The notes beneath the pieces were generated by a model. That model did not search any database. It saw only the letters and a program-made list of their open reading frames with translations, and was not told the origin of the DNA. 19,832 bases of DNA from Bacillota bacterium (lineage in GTDB: Bacteria > Bacillota_G > SHA-98 > UBA4971), in NCBI GenBank assembly GCA_012512055.1, contig JAAZEW010000091.1, forward strand, positions 1-19,832, written 5' to 3'. Every line of letters begins with the position of its first letter. The first letter of the stretch is position 1. A program made the position numbers and the translations under genes. Shown one piece after another: positions 7,970-15,945 of this stretch.

Positions 7970-8370
7970 TATAAAGAACCTCCTCAAAAGATGATCGCTC
8001 GCTGATAGAGGGTAGTGCCATGCACTGGGTATGTGTTGACTTGCTGTAACAGGCCTGGCATTCTGACGGGCATTCCAGACATCACTAAATGGCCCTGTAA
8101 ACGTTACCGGTATCGTTACCGGTCATCGTTAATTATTATTATTCTGCACGGATTTCCCTTTTCCTTCATGAGTATCAAAAAATTAGAGAACACTTTGCTC
8201 TTCGTGGTGCGGGAGAATAGAAAGAACCGGTTGTGTAACCACCACTGCCCTGAGGAATACTAATTAAGTCGGTTTAGCAGAAAGTCATGGTTCGAGCATA
8301 GACCGGGTATATGAATAGGACAGAACAACGGTAGCCCAATCCAGTGGTTTTCTTGAAAGGGGAGATAGAA
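7970..8370. other. 401-bp divergent intergenic region
   Basis: Lies between the minus-strand dehydrogenase and the plus-strand small heat-shock gene. It holds the repeats at 8097-8132 and presumably both promoters. A weak plus-strand promoter candidate is TTGCTC (8195-8200), 17 bases, TAGAAA (8218-8223). No CIRCE element (TTAGCACTC inverted repeat) was seen. No gene is supported. Confidence 0.5.
8097..8132. promoter_or_regulatory. Direct-repeat operator candidate upstream of the sugar cluster
   Basis: CGTTACCGGT occurs twice at 12-bp spacing (8102-8111 and 8114-8123), with a third CGTTA at 8127. GGTATCGTTACC (8109-8120) is a near-palindrome with one mismatched pair, centred on CG like LacI-family operators. 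On the minus strand an A/T-rich stretch (about 8132-8146, AATAATAATAATT) lies just upstream and could supply a -10 box, but I could not fix a -35. The sequence differs from the palindrome at 2322, so control by the same LacI protein is uncertain. Confidence 0.45.
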
Positions 8371-8817
8371 TTGAGTCTTATTAGGTGGGATCCCTTTGAC
8401 GAGCTGGTAGGGATTCGAGATGCGATGAACAGGGTTTTCGATGAGACCTTTGCAAAGCGGGGGATAGGCAAATTCGATAGCGGACGTGGATGGCATCCTT
8501 CCGTAGACATGTATGAGACCGAAGACGATGTGGTAGTGAGAGCGGATTTACCCGGTGTGGACCAAAAAGACATAGAAGTTACAGTTACTGACAATGCCTT
8601 GACCATCAAAGGCGAGTCAAAGTATGAGAAGGAAATAGAAGACAAGAACGTCTACCGGCGTGAAAGATCCTACGGACGGTTCGCGCGGACGCTCCCTATC
8701 ACGGCAAAGGTAAGAGCAGACCAGGCGCATGCCGAATTCAAAAACGGCGTACTGGAGGTCATCATCCCCAAGGCCCCGGAAGCCAAGGAGAAGAGTTTTC
8801 GCCTTGACATTCATTAG
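8371..8817 (+). CDS. Small heat-shock protein, Hsp20/alpha-crystallin family
   Basis: A 148-residue ATP-independent chaperone that binds unfolding proteins in the cytoplasm. The N-terminal arm MSLIRWDPFDELVGIRDAMN is typical of bacterial Hsp20. The alpha-crystallin domain runs from about residue 40 (WHPSVDMYETEDDVVVRADLPGV) to the signature AEFKNGVLEVIIPK near residues 119-132. The C-terminal tail has FRLDIH, an LxI version of the IxI dimer-contact motif. The start is TTG at 8371, with GGGGAG 5-7 bases upstream. An upstream in-frame GTG (8344) would add nine residues unlike the family and lacks a ribosome site. It appears monocistronic, with a weak hairpin downstream at 8861-8899. Stop codon is TAG. 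Confidence 0.95.
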   Translation: MSLIRWDPFDELVGIRDAMNRVFDETFAKRGIGKFDSGRGWHPSVDMYETEDDVVVRADLPGVDQKDIEVTVTDNALTIKGESKYEKEIEDKNVYRRERSYGRFARTLPITAKVRADQAHAEFKNGVLEVIIPKAPEAKEKSFRLDIH

Positions 8818-9187
8818 GTTGATGGAAGTCAACCATAGATATCTATCCGGAGGTGCCTGCATTCGGGGGAGTCGGCCTAATTAAGCACGTCCCCCGGATT
8901 GTGTGTTCGCCAGACATCCCCCCGTCAATTAGCATGGCGTATGTTTCCTGGTAGGCTTCTGCAAATTGTAGGTTCCGAAAGTTGCTACTCCGCCATGACG
9001 GTTCTCACTGCACGCTTTTACATACCCCGGGTTTTGCAGGAACTTTCACTTCGTAGGGGAATTTAATAATAGTACAGGTTCTTGGGGTTTGACGTTTTCT
9101 TCGGAAACCGAGAGCGATAGAGATTGGAGCACATTCGAAACCTACTATGAGATGTCTTAAAATCACTGTATGCGGAGGGTGTTTACA
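8818..9187. other. 370-bp intergenic region, no gene supported
   Basis: Contains a perfect 12-bp palindrome ATAGATATCTAT (8835-8846), the hairpin at 8861-8899, and presumably the promoter of the nitroreductase gene. A TTGACG at 9089-9094 is not followed by a good -10 box. No open frame with a ribosome site was found. Confidence 0.5.
8861..8899 (+). terminator. Possible terminator after the Hsp20 gene
   Basis: ATTCGGGGGA (8861-8870) pairs with TCCCCCGGAT (8890-8899), ten pairs including one G-T, with a 19-base loop. The following sequence (TGTGTGTTCG) is only mildly T-rich, so strength is doubtful. Confidence 0.4.
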
Positions 9188-9721
9188 TTGACGAAAGACC
9201 TTTTTGAGGCTATCAGCAAACGTCGTAGTGAGCGTCACTTCAAATCAGATCCAGTGCCTGATGATACCATAAGGCGTATTGTGGAGTGTGGGCTGAAAGC
9301 GCCAAGTGCAGGCAATATGCAGCCGTGGCAACTCCTTATAGTGAAACGCCCTGAACTCAAGGCGAATCTGTCAAAGGCAGCGTTCGGACAGAAATTCGTT
9401 GAGGATGCCCCTGTGGTAATTGTGGTACTTGCGGATCCGGATAGGAGCGCAAGCAAGTACGGCAATCGAGGTTCAGAACTTTACTATATACAAGATACCG
9501 CTGCTTGTGTCCAGAACATGCTCCTTGCAGCTGTAGGGTTCGGGTTTGGTGCATGTTGGGTTGGGGCTTTTGATGAGCAAGCTGCCGCTGAGGTATTGAG
9601 CCTCCCCGACCATCTGCGTCCTGTGGCGATGGTTCCCATAGGCTATGCAAAGGAACGTCCGACACCTCGCCGTCCCCGTCAGGAACGACCTTGGGATGAG
9701 GTTGTGGTAGTGCTCGATTAA
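9188..9721 (+). CDS. Nitroreductase-family FMN oxidoreductase
   Basis: A 177-residue flavin enzyme of the nitroreductase superfamily, which uses NAD(P)H to reduce nitro, quinone or other electron-poor compounds as a cytoplasmic homodimer. The FMN-binding start FEAISKRRSERHFKSDPVP and APSAGNMQPWQLLIV (about residues 38-52) are family patterns. The second half has the usual AAVGFGFGACWVGAFD segment and the closing VPIGYAKERP. The start is TTG at 9188, 9 bases after GGAGG; the upstream ATG at 9170 would overlap that ribosome site. The last residues (PRRPRQERPWDEVVV) match the short-form clostridial members. It stands alone between Hsp20 and the PocR regulator, with 145 bases after it and only a weak stem (9745-9760). 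Physiological substrate unknown. Confidence 0.93.
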   Translation: MTKDLFEAISKRRSERHFKSDPVPDDTIRRIVECGLKAPSAGNMQPWQLLIVKRPELKANLSKAAFGQKFVEDAPVVIVVLADPDRSASKYGNRGSELYYIQDTAACVQNMLLAAVGFGFGACWVGAFDEQAAAEVLSLPDHLRPVAMVPIGYAKERPTPRRPRQERPWDEVVVVLD

Positions 9722-9866
9722 ATCCTTGTCATGGGGACAACGCAAAGGCGCCGAAGCCTTGTAGAATATCTTGCGCAGGATGGCCCATGTTCAAGCAAAT
9801 AGGAACCTCACTTTACGACCGAAAACCCAGATTCATATAGGAAATGAAACGGAAGGGGCCTGACTC

Positions 9867-11147
9867 ATGATCTCACTGGGAGACATCCTCCGGGATGGAA
9901 CACTAAGGCGCATCTTACATTCCTTTAAGGAAGCAACCGGAATGGCTGCGACAGTCATCGACCTATCCGGTGAACCTGTGCTGGAGCTCGAAGAGTGGGA
10001 TAACTGCGCTATTTGTCGTCTGGTCCGATCAGTAAAAGAGGGGCGCAAGAGGTGTTCTGTGTCCTATAAGGATGCAGCCTTGCAGGCGGCCAACCTTGGC
10101 GATCTATATGTTTTTCAGTGTCATGCAGGTATTGTGAATTGGGTTGCGCCCCTTGTGGTAAATTCCAAGCTTGTTGGCGCCATTGCATGCGGACAAATAA
10201 CTATGTGGGCGCCTGATGAGTTCTTTGTCAAGGAGGTTCTGAGGCGTACAGAGGACTTGTCGATTAACCCATCGCTGATTGAGTCTGCTGTCCTTAAGTT
10301 AGAGCAGGTATCGACCGCGCGGGTACAGGCTGCGGCTGAGCTACTATTCATAATCGCTACTTATATAGTTAAATCTATTGATCTCAGTCTGAGGCAAAGA
10401 CAGGAGATTTCACGTCAACAGGCACTGCTCGGAGAAGCTATTCAAGAGCGTAAACAGCTGGAGGAGGTAATGTCCAGGCAGGACCTGTACTCTCCTGCAA
10501 AAGAGAGGGACCTCCTTGGAGCAGTAAGGGTTGGAGATAGGGCAAGAGCAAAGAGTATTCTCAATGATATACTCGCTGACATTCTGCTAAGTCAGCCTCC
10601 TGTCCGGCAGGAAATCGTTAAGGCACGCCTCCTTGAACTTGCAGTTTTTCTGTCTCGCGCTGCGGTTGAGGCAGGAGCTGATATCGAGTCTATTTTGGGC
10701 ATGAATTACGACTCGGTACAAAGGTTATCCCGTGTTGATGATTTCGAGGGCCTTTGCTTCTGGATCGTAAAGGTCCTAGATCAGTTCATAGATGCTGTAT
10801 CTGCAGCTGAGACTGCCCATTCGGGCGCAGGCATAGTGAGACAAGCCATCAGGTATATGATGGATAATCTCAACAGAGAGATGACAGTTGCTGATATTGC
10901 CTTATCAGTTCACATAAGTCCTTCTCATCTTAGCCATCTTTTCAAGAAAGAAACCGGAAGTGCCCCAATAGATTACTTGACCGGGCTAAGGCTGGAAAAA
11001 GCTAAAGAGCTCTTGAGCAGCCTTGATCTTAGCATCTCTGAGATTGCTGAGAAATGTGGGTACGAGGATCCCTCCCACTTCAGCAAGGTTTTTAAGAAAG
11101 CTCAGGGGATTCCTCCGAGCGTCTTTCGAAAACAGGTCCTGGGTTGA
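9867..11147 (+). CDS. PocR-domain AraC-family regulator
   Basis: A 426-residue transcription activator. The N-terminal PocR sensor domain (about residues 5-170) has the characteristic cysteines Cys47, Cys50, Cys63 and Cys85 (CAIC, KRCS, FQCHAG), which may bind metal or a small ligand. A charged coiled-coil-like helix follows (about 172-205), then a helical linker. The C-terminus carries two AraC helix-turn-helices (about 322-424, including MTVADIALSVHISPSHLSHLFKKETG and LSISEIAEKCGYEDPSHFSKVFKK). Salmonella PocR controls B12-dependent propanediol use, and relatives in anaerobes sit next to corrinoid methyltransferase genes. This one lies 258 bases ahead of such an operon, in the same direction, so it probably activates it in response to the methyl donor. 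ATG start with a GGAAGGGG ribosome site. Confidence 0.93.
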   Translation: MISLGDILRDGTLRRILHSFKEATGMAATVIDLSGEPVLELEEWDNCAICRLVRSVKEGRKRCSVSYKDAALQAANLGDLYVFQCHAGIVNWVAPLVVNSKLVGAIACGQITMWAPDEFFVKEVLRRTEDLSINPSLIESAVLKLEQVSTARVQAAAELLFIIATYIVKSIDLSLRQRQEISRQQALLGEAIQERKQLEEVMSRQDLYSPAKERDLLGAVRVGDRARAKSILNDILADILLSQPPVRQEIVKARLLELAVFLSRAAVEAGADIESILGMNYDSVQRLSRVDDFEGLCFWIVKVLDQFIDAVSAAETAHSGAGIVRQAIRYMMDNLNREMTVADIALSVHISPSHLSHLFKKETGSAPIDYLTGLRLEKAKELLSSLDLSISEIAEKCGYEDPSHFSKVFKKAQGIPPSVFRKQVLG

Positions 11148-11276
11148 CAGAGGCGTGCATCGGTATCTGACATGCATGTCCGCTGTTCAACTGGATTCCT
11201 GTCCCATTTCAACATCACTCTCTTGTTCGATTAGTTCAGATTCGCAGAAAAGTCCAAGAAACCACAGGACAATCCA

Positions 11277-11307
11277 TTGATCCTGGGTTGTGCTGTATTA
11301 CTATAGT
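11277..11307 (+). promoter_or_regulatory. Candidate promoter of the corrinoid operon
   Basis: TTGATC (11277-11282) is followed after 16 bases by TACTAT (11299-11304), which lies inside a perfect 10-bp palindrome TACTATAGTA (11299-11308). The nearby strings TATAGT and GTATAAGG make the exact -10 uncertain. It is placed about 100 bases ahead of the corrinoid protein start, where the PocR/AraC protein could act. No cobalamin riboswitch was recognised in the leader. Confidence 0.4.
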
Positions 11308-11405
11308 ATATAGGGTATAAGGAAACTGCCCGAGTGCCTGTGGGAGACTCGACGCTGTTGCTTGTACGAACGGATTCTTTCATGTGAACGAAGGAGGTAA
11401 AACAT

Positions 11406-12038
11406 GTGTTTGACTTTGGAGAGATACGACAAGCACTGGAAAGCGGCAATGCCCAGGCAGTCAAGAAGCTGGTTGAGGCCGCTCTGGGACAAGATGTCAG
11501 CGCCGAAACTATTCTAAATGAGGGTCTTATTGGAGCAATGTCACAAGTGGGTGAAAAGTTCAAGAAAAACGAGGTTTATGTGCCAGAAGTGCTGGTAGCT
11601 GCACGGGCTATGTATGCGGGCTTGGATGTCCTAAGGCCTATCTTGGTAGAAACAGGGACCAAAGCTGTAGGAAAGCTTGTCATCGGAACAGTAAAAGGGG
11701 ATCTCCACGATATCGGCAAGAACCTTGTAAGAATGATGTTTGAAGGCGCCGGTTTTCAAGTTATTGACCTAGGCATTGATGTTCCGGAAAGCAAATTCAT
11801 TGACGCGGTCCGAACTGAAGAACCGGATCTCCTCGGCATGTCCACTCTTCTTACCACCACAATGCCGGCAATGAAGGCAACCATTGAAGCGCTAAAAGTC
11901 GCTGGCTTGCGAGATAAGGTAAAAGTCATAGTTGGAGGTGCGCCTGTAACCCAGAATTTCGCTGATGCAATCGGCGCTGACGGTTATGCTCCCGACGCAT
12001 CCTCTGCCGTGGAGTTAGCAAAAGACTTGATAGGGTAA
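11406..12038 (+). CDS. Corrinoid (B12-binding) protein, MtaC/MtbC/MttC type
   Basis: A 210-residue methyl-carrier protein. The N-terminal four-helix cap (about residues 1-85, FDFGEIRQALESGNAQAVKKL...) is followed by a Rossmann-like cobalamin domain. The DxHxxG signature GDLHDIGKN (about residues 100-108) provides the His that ligates cobalt. The later strings GMSTLLTTTMPAMK and VIVGGAPVT form the rest of the cofactor site. It would accept a methyl group from a substrate-specific methyltransferase and pass it to the MtaA-like enzyme encoded next. The start is GTG at 11406, 7 bases after AAGGAGGT; an overlapping ATG two bases earlier is out of frame. First gene of a four- or five-gene plus-strand operon under the PocR regulator. 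Confidence 0.95.
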   Translation: MFDFGEIRQALESGNAQAVKKLVEAALGQDVSAETILNEGLIGAMSQVGEKFKKNEVYVPEVLVAARAMYAGLDVLRPILVETGTKAVGKLVIGTVKGDLHDIGKNLVRMMFEGAGFQVIDLGIDVPESKFIDAVRTEEPDLLGMSTLLTTTMPAMKATIEALKVAGLRDKVKVIVGGAPVTQNFADAIGADGYAPDASSAVELAKDLIG

Positions 12039-12066
12039 GAGCTATGGAACAGGAGGAAATGTAGCT

Positions 12067-13038
12067 ATGGGTCTTAAAGACTTGATGGAAGCCTGCGGCG
12101 GGAGGCCTGTGATTCCGCTGTTAGGTTCGGCAGGCGCCAAACTGACAGACACCTCTCTCAAGCAAAACGCTTTTAACCCAGTCTTGCATGCCAGATCTAT
12201 ACAGGCCATTGCAGACAGGTTTGAGCCTGACGCAGTATTTCTCATGATGGATTTGTCTCTTGAAGCAGGGGCCCTTGGTCTTTCCATTCAATATCCCCAT
12301 TTCCAACCTCCGACAGTCCAGGATCATCCTGTGAGGGAACTCGGAGATCTCGAAGGTCTCCGAAGGGTTGACATACTTGATGATATAAGAATTCAAGGGT
12401 ATATCAAGGCCTTGAGACTCTTGGACAAGGCCTCAGACATTCCCAAGGGTGTTTATATGTCAGGCCCGTTTACCCTTGCCGGACTTCTGATGGGCACATC
12501 TGAGCTTGCTATAGCGACAATTACAGAGCCTGACCTCGTACATTCCCTAGTTGGATTTTGTGAAGGGATATGCTTGAGGTACGCAAAGGCTCTTGAGGAT
12601 GCAGGGGCGGACATTATCGCTATCTTGGAGCCTACCGCTACACTACTTTCTCCTGAGTCTTTTCGGACGTTCTGCCTAGGTTATGTTCAGGGCATAATCA
12701 GGGAGTTATCACCTATTTCTGTGCTTCATGTGTGCGGTGATGCATCTCATCTAATCAAAGAAATGGTGGCTACAGGGGCTGACGGTTTAAGCCTTGATGC
12801 GCCCGTCGACCTATGCCAAGCTGCAAGGGAAGTGCCCCCTGACGTGGTTGTCATCGGCAACATTGATCCGGTTAGGATTATTGCGCAGGAATCGCCTAAA
12901 GGGGTCTCTGAGGCGACTCGGGAATTGATTGATAGAATGAGGCCGCATAAGAATTTCATACTTAGCACAGGGTGTGATATTCCATACGAAGCTCCTCTTC
13001 AGAACATCGACGCGTTTATGAAGGAAGGACGCCTTTGA
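12067..13038 (+). CDS. MtaA/MtbA-like zinc methyltransferase (corrinoid protein : acceptor)
   Basis: A 323-residue URO-D-superfamily methyltransferase. In methanogens MtaA/MtbA move a methyl group from a corrinoid protein to coenzyme M. In anaerobic bacteria homologues are linked to corrinoid systems and the acceptor is often unknown; tetrahydrofolate is a reasonable guess. The zinc site appears complete: His221 and Cys223 in LHVCG, and Cys303 in STGCDIP, the spacing expected for MtaA. The ATG at 12067 has GGAGG 10 bases upstream. The 28-base gap from the corrinoid gene and a 4-base overlap with the next gene show one operon. It differs from the URO-D-like protein at 2351-3568 in keeping the third zinc Cys. 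Whether it works as MT2 or as the substrate methyltransferase itself cannot be told. Confidence 0.9.
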   Translation: MGLKDLMEACGGRPVIPLLGSAGAKLTDTSLKQNAFNPVLHARSIQAIADRFEPDAVFLMMDLSLEAGALGLSIQYPHFQPPTVQDHPVRELGDLEGLRRVDILDDIRIQGYIKALRLLDKASDIPKGVYMSGPFTLAGLLMGTSELAIATITEPDLVHSLVGFCEGICLRYAKALEDAGADIIAILEPTATLLSPESFRTFCLGYVQGIIRELSPISVLHVCGDASHLIKEMVATGADGLSLDAPVDLCQAAREVPPDVVVIGNIDPVRIIAQESPKGVSEATRELIDRMRPHKNFILSTGCDIPYEAPLQNIDAFMKEGRL

Positions 13039-14918
13039 TTACGCTGTATTTGCCGGAGAACGAGATTACATTATGCGTACCGTCTGGGATTAAGCTGTTG
13101 GATGCGCTTCGCCAAGCAGGACTTGATATCTACTCTCCCTGTGCTGGACGCGGGGTGTGCGGCAAGTGCAAGGTAAAGATAGAAGGCCGTGCTTCCCCTC
13201 CGACACCTCTCGAAATAGAGTGCATAACCGATAGAGACCTCGGAGAAGGGGTGCGTCTGGCGTGTCAAGTAATCCTGGAAGGCGATACCACTGTGCACTT
13301 ACTGGACAGTCAAACCTCCGGCCTTCAGGATGCCACTTCAATCTTGATGGAAGGCCGGGGTCGAGTAAGTGAGTGGGCGCCTCGTGTACAGGTTCGTCCA
13401 TTTCGCACTGATTTTCAGGCTTTAGACGGTAGTTCATCTGATTGGGACCGCATTATCGCGTCTCTCGATCTCCCATGCGGATGCAGGGCGCCCGGACTTG
13501 CACTGGCTCAGAGCCTGCCTGAAGTCATACGCGAAGATGCAGGGCCTCTTAGGGAACATGCTTTGCTTCATGCAATCTTGTTGGATGATGAGATACTTGA
13601 CATTGTGTCGGAAGTCCCTGCCCCTTTGGGTGTAGCCTTGGATATAGGCACCACAACTGTAGTGGCATATCTGGTTAACCTTAGAACCTGGGAATCACTG
13701 GGCACTGTGGGGACCATGAATCCCCAGGCGCGTTATGGAGCTGATATCATATCGCGAATCGCGTATGCTGGTAGCGGCGAAGGTCTATTAGTTCTGCAGA
13801 GAGAGATTGTGGACACAGTAAATGATCTTATCCGGAAGCTGGCAACCAAGTGTCAAATCTCACTTAGTCAGATTTACCTGGTGTCCGCAGTCGGCAACAC
13901 ATGTATGCACCATCTGTTCTTAGGCATATCTCCCGAGCATCTTGCAAAGTACCCGTATAACCCTGTTGTCCGGGATTTGGGGTTGCTATTACCGTCCCAA
14001 GTAGGCCTGACTGCAATGAACAGGCGAGGCAGATTCTTTTTCTTGCCGAACATCGGCGGATTTGTCGGTTCAGATATTATCGGGGTAGCAATCGCATGTG
14101 GAATTTCCGAGCAATCCGAGCCAACTCTGATAATAGATATTGGCACGAACGGTGAGATCCTGCTTGCGGGAAAGGGCAGACTTCTCACATGCTCGGCTGC
14201 CGCAGGGCCTGCTTTGGAGGGAGTGAATATCTCCTCTGGTATGATTGCCTCCCAAGGCGCCATTGAGCACGTATCCATCACAAGGCAGGATGGCAAGGAA
14301 GATATCGCTCTCAGCGTCATCGGCAACTGTCCGGCAAAGGGAGTTTGCGGGTCAGGCCTTATAAGCCTTGTGGCTGTTCTTAGGGAAGTTGGAATCGTTA
14401 GCGAAAGCGGAAAGCTTGCGGAAAGTGGCACTGACTTCAGCGCGCCACTGGGGAGACGACTCATAAAAGGCAATGAAGGCATGGAATTTGTGCTTTATCC
14501 TCATGAGGACGGAGCTGCTGAGCCAGGTTCAGAGTACATTCCTACCGTGACACTTACCCAGCGGGACATTAGAGAGTTTCAACTTGCTAAAGGCGCAATT
14601 AGGGCAGGGGTTGAGATCTTACTTCGTAAGCTGGAACTTAGCGCTGATAATCTTGAGTCTATCATCCTGGCAGGCGCCTTCGGATCTCATCTGGATGAAG
14701 AGTCGCCAAAACAAATCGGATTGCTTCCGCCTAGCCGGGCTGCCCAGGTGATATCTGCGGGAAACGCGGCCGGTGAAGGCAGCAAGTATGTCTTAATGAG
14801 TAAGAATGCGTATGACGAAGCGCTTCGTATTTACCAAATAGCTGAACATATTGAGCTTGGGGCATGTGAAGGGTTTCAGGATGTTTTCGCAGAGTCTATG
14901 TTTTTGATTCCACATTGA
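13035..14918 (+). CDS. RACE protein: ferredoxin-domain reductive activator of corrinoid enzymes
   Basis: A 627-residue ATP-dependent activator that re-reduces accidentally oxidised Co(II) corrinoid to Co(I). The N-terminal plant-type [2Fe-2S] ferredoxin domain has Cys36, Cys42, Cys45 and Cys77. A linker region follows, then an ASKHA ATPase fold with two phosphate loops, DIGTTT (202-207) and DIGTNGE (367-373), the VGNTCMHHLFLG motif (about 285-296), and LAGAFGSHLD near the C-terminus. The length is typical for RACE/RamA-like proteins of the ferredoxin class. The start is TTG at 13035, overlapping the TGA of the preceding gene (TTGA). The partner corrinoid protein is encoded at 11406. Family assignment is firm; the electron donor is unknown. 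Confidence 0.94.
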   Translation: MITLYLPENEITLCVPSGIKLLDALRQAGLDIYSPCAGRGVCGKCKVKIEGRASPPTPLEIECITDRDLGEGVRLACQVILEGDTTVHLLDSQTSGLQDATSILMEGRGRVSEWAPRVQVRPFRTDFQALDGSSSDWDRIIASLDLPCGCRAPGLALAQSLPEVIREDAGPLREHALLHAILLDDEILDIVSEVPAPLGVALDIGTTTVVAYLVNLRTWESLGTVGTMNPQARYGADIISRIAYAGSGEGLLVLQREIVDTVNDLIRKLATKCQISLSQIYLVSAVGNTCMHHLFLGISPEHLAKYPYNPVVRDLGLLLPSQVGLTAMNRRGRFFFLPNIGGFVGSDIIGVAIACGISEQSEPTLIIDIGTNGEILLAGKGRLLTCSAAAGPALEGVNISSGMIASQGAIEHVSITRQDGKEDIALSVIGNCPAKGVCGSGLISLVAVLREVGIVSESGKLAESGTDFSAPLGRRLIKGNEGMEFVLYPHEDGAAEPGSEYIPTVTLTQRDIREFQLAKGAIRAGVEILLRKLELSADNLESIILAGAFGSHLDEESPKQIGLLPPSRAAQVISAGNAAGEGSKYVLMSKNAYDEALRIYQIAEHIELGACEGFQDVFAESMFLIPH

Positions 14919-14956
14919 AGTGTTAGTCGATTTTGCTTTTATGTTGGGGGAGCATT

Positions 14957-15340
14957 ATGGAAAATAGCGATAACAGCAGAATTGTTGAAGCTCGTGTCTT
15001 GTTCAGTGGAAGCCCCATAGCGTCCGGAGTCTTACGTGATGTAAGTGAGGCTCCCTTGCCGGTTCCCATGCCTTCTCACGGTGATATAGTTCAGGCTATT
15101 ACATCACAGGAATGCGCGTTTCTGCCAGAGTCAACTATGGACCTCTATGACGAGATTCTGCGTCTATGTGAACAGCGACTGATGAAGCCTGTCTTAACCT
15201 ACGCCGATTTCTCCATTGTAAGCGTGCAGCAGGATCAAGGAGTGCTGCTTCAAGGCGGATGTGGGCTTTCGTGTCCAGGCCGGCTATTTGAAGGGGCAAG
15301 TCACGTGATTGCAGCTGTAGGCACAATCGGTACTGACTAG
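14957..15340 (+). CDS. N-terminal half of a methionine-synthase-activation-like protein (ends at in-frame TAG)
   Basis: A 127-residue product that matches, by my reading, the first half of the small proteins resembling the cobalamin-dependent methionine synthase activation domain that accompany corrinoid methyltransferase genes. Its end, FEGASHVIAAVGTIGTD, corresponds to the conserved ...AATIG strand in the middle of that domain. The TAG at 15338-15340 then interrupts the reading frame, which stays open for 127 more codons and carries the second half of the fold. The ATG at 14957 has GGGGGAG about 5 bases upstream; an in-frame ATG at 14933 lacks such a site. It follows the RACE gene by 38 bases. 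On its own this half should not fold into the full AdoMet-binding domain. It may be a decayed gene, a coupled two-piece protein, or a read-through product. Confidence 0.75.
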   Translation: MENSDNSRIVEARVLFSGSPIASGVLRDVSEAPLPVPMPSHGDIVQAITSQECAFLPESTMDLYDEILRLCEQRLMKPVLTYADFSIVSVQQDQGVLLQGGCGLSCPGRLFEGASHVIAAVGTIGTD

Positions 15341-15349
15341 GAGAATCAG

Positions 15350-15724
15350 GTGACAGTAGCCTTTCAATCAGGTGACCCTTTCTGCGCTGTTGTCATGGAT
15401 GCAATAGGTTCTCTTACATTGACACTGATGATCAAAGCCTTCTTTAACGCATGCAGCGCAAAAGCTGCGGAGGCTGATATGCGTATTGGGCCAAGGATTT
15501 CACCAGGGTGCCATAGAACACCCTTATCTAATCAGAAGACATTGTTCTCGCTTTTGGATGCGTCTCGCATCGGGGTTACGCTTTCATCATCATACCTTAT
15601 GTCTCCGATCAAATCGTTTTCTTTGTTCTTGCCATTAGGAGCGAATATACCCGCTTCTCTTCAATCTTCTAATTTATGTAGGTTTTGCAATCTTAAAGAC
15701 AGGTGTCGTTCACGGTACATATGA
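15350..15724 (+). CDS. C-terminal half of the same activation-like protein
   Basis: A 124-residue product in the same frame as the preceding gene, starting three codons after its TAG. GDPFCAVVMDAIGS corresponds to the helix that follows the TIG strand in methionine synthase activation domains. RISPGCHRTPL is the AdoMet-binding loop (usually RxxPGY; here the Tyr is Cys). NQKTLFSLLDASRIGVTLSSSYLMSPIKS matches the conserved tail region, and the end has a CRFCNLKDRC cysteine cluster. The GTG at 15350 has AGGAG 6 bases upstream, partly formed by the TAG codon itself, so ribosomes ending the first half could restart here. If it is not restarted, this is a pseudogene fragment. It is the last gene before the operon terminator. 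Confidence 0.65.
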   Translation: MTVAFQSGDPFCAVVMDAIGSLTLTLMIKAFFNACSAKAAEADMRIGPRISPGCHRTPLSNQKTLFSLLDASRIGVTLSSSYLMSPIKSFSLFLPLGANIPASLQSSNLCRFCNLKDRCRSRYI

Positions 15725-15775
15725 TTGAGATCGTATATGGTAATAATGCCACCTGAATAAAACCGGTTAGGGCGA

Positions 15776-15812
15776 GGGCGGGTCCACTTTGAGCTACCCG
15801 CCTCTTTGATTT
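15776..15812 (+). terminator. Intrinsic terminator of the corrinoid operon
   Basis: GGCGGGT (15777-15783) pairs with ACCCGCC (15796-15802), extended by one G-T pair, with a 12-base loop. CTCTTTGATTT follows. The stem is strong and G/C-rich, though the T-run is broken. It lies 52 bases after the last operon gene and may also serve the convergent minus-strand genes. Confidence 0.6.
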
Positions 15813-15945
15813 CAAACTGTGATCTGTGATTTAAGAAGCTGTCAATTCAGAGGGATATTCAAATACGTAGTCTACCGCAGTTAACCGCTGCGCAGCGCCT
15901 GCAAGGACGAAACGCAAGGAATGCCCCAGGTTTAATCCAAGGACA

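Noticed and set aside
11148..11405. Cobalamin riboswitch ahead of the corrinoid operon
   Set aside because: A CCTGTGGGA string suggested part of one, but no B12 box or matching helices were found; only a 5-bp stem CGAGT/ACTCG (11331-11351) is present.
14957..15724. Pyrrolysine as the meaning of the in-frame TAG
   Set aside because: Kept only as a minor option: at least six other genes here stop with TAG, and no pyl genes are visible in the window.
15886..15897. CGCTGCGCAGCG palindrome after the corrinoid operon
   Set aside because: No loop and no T-run, so not a terminator; no gene positioned to use it as an operator.
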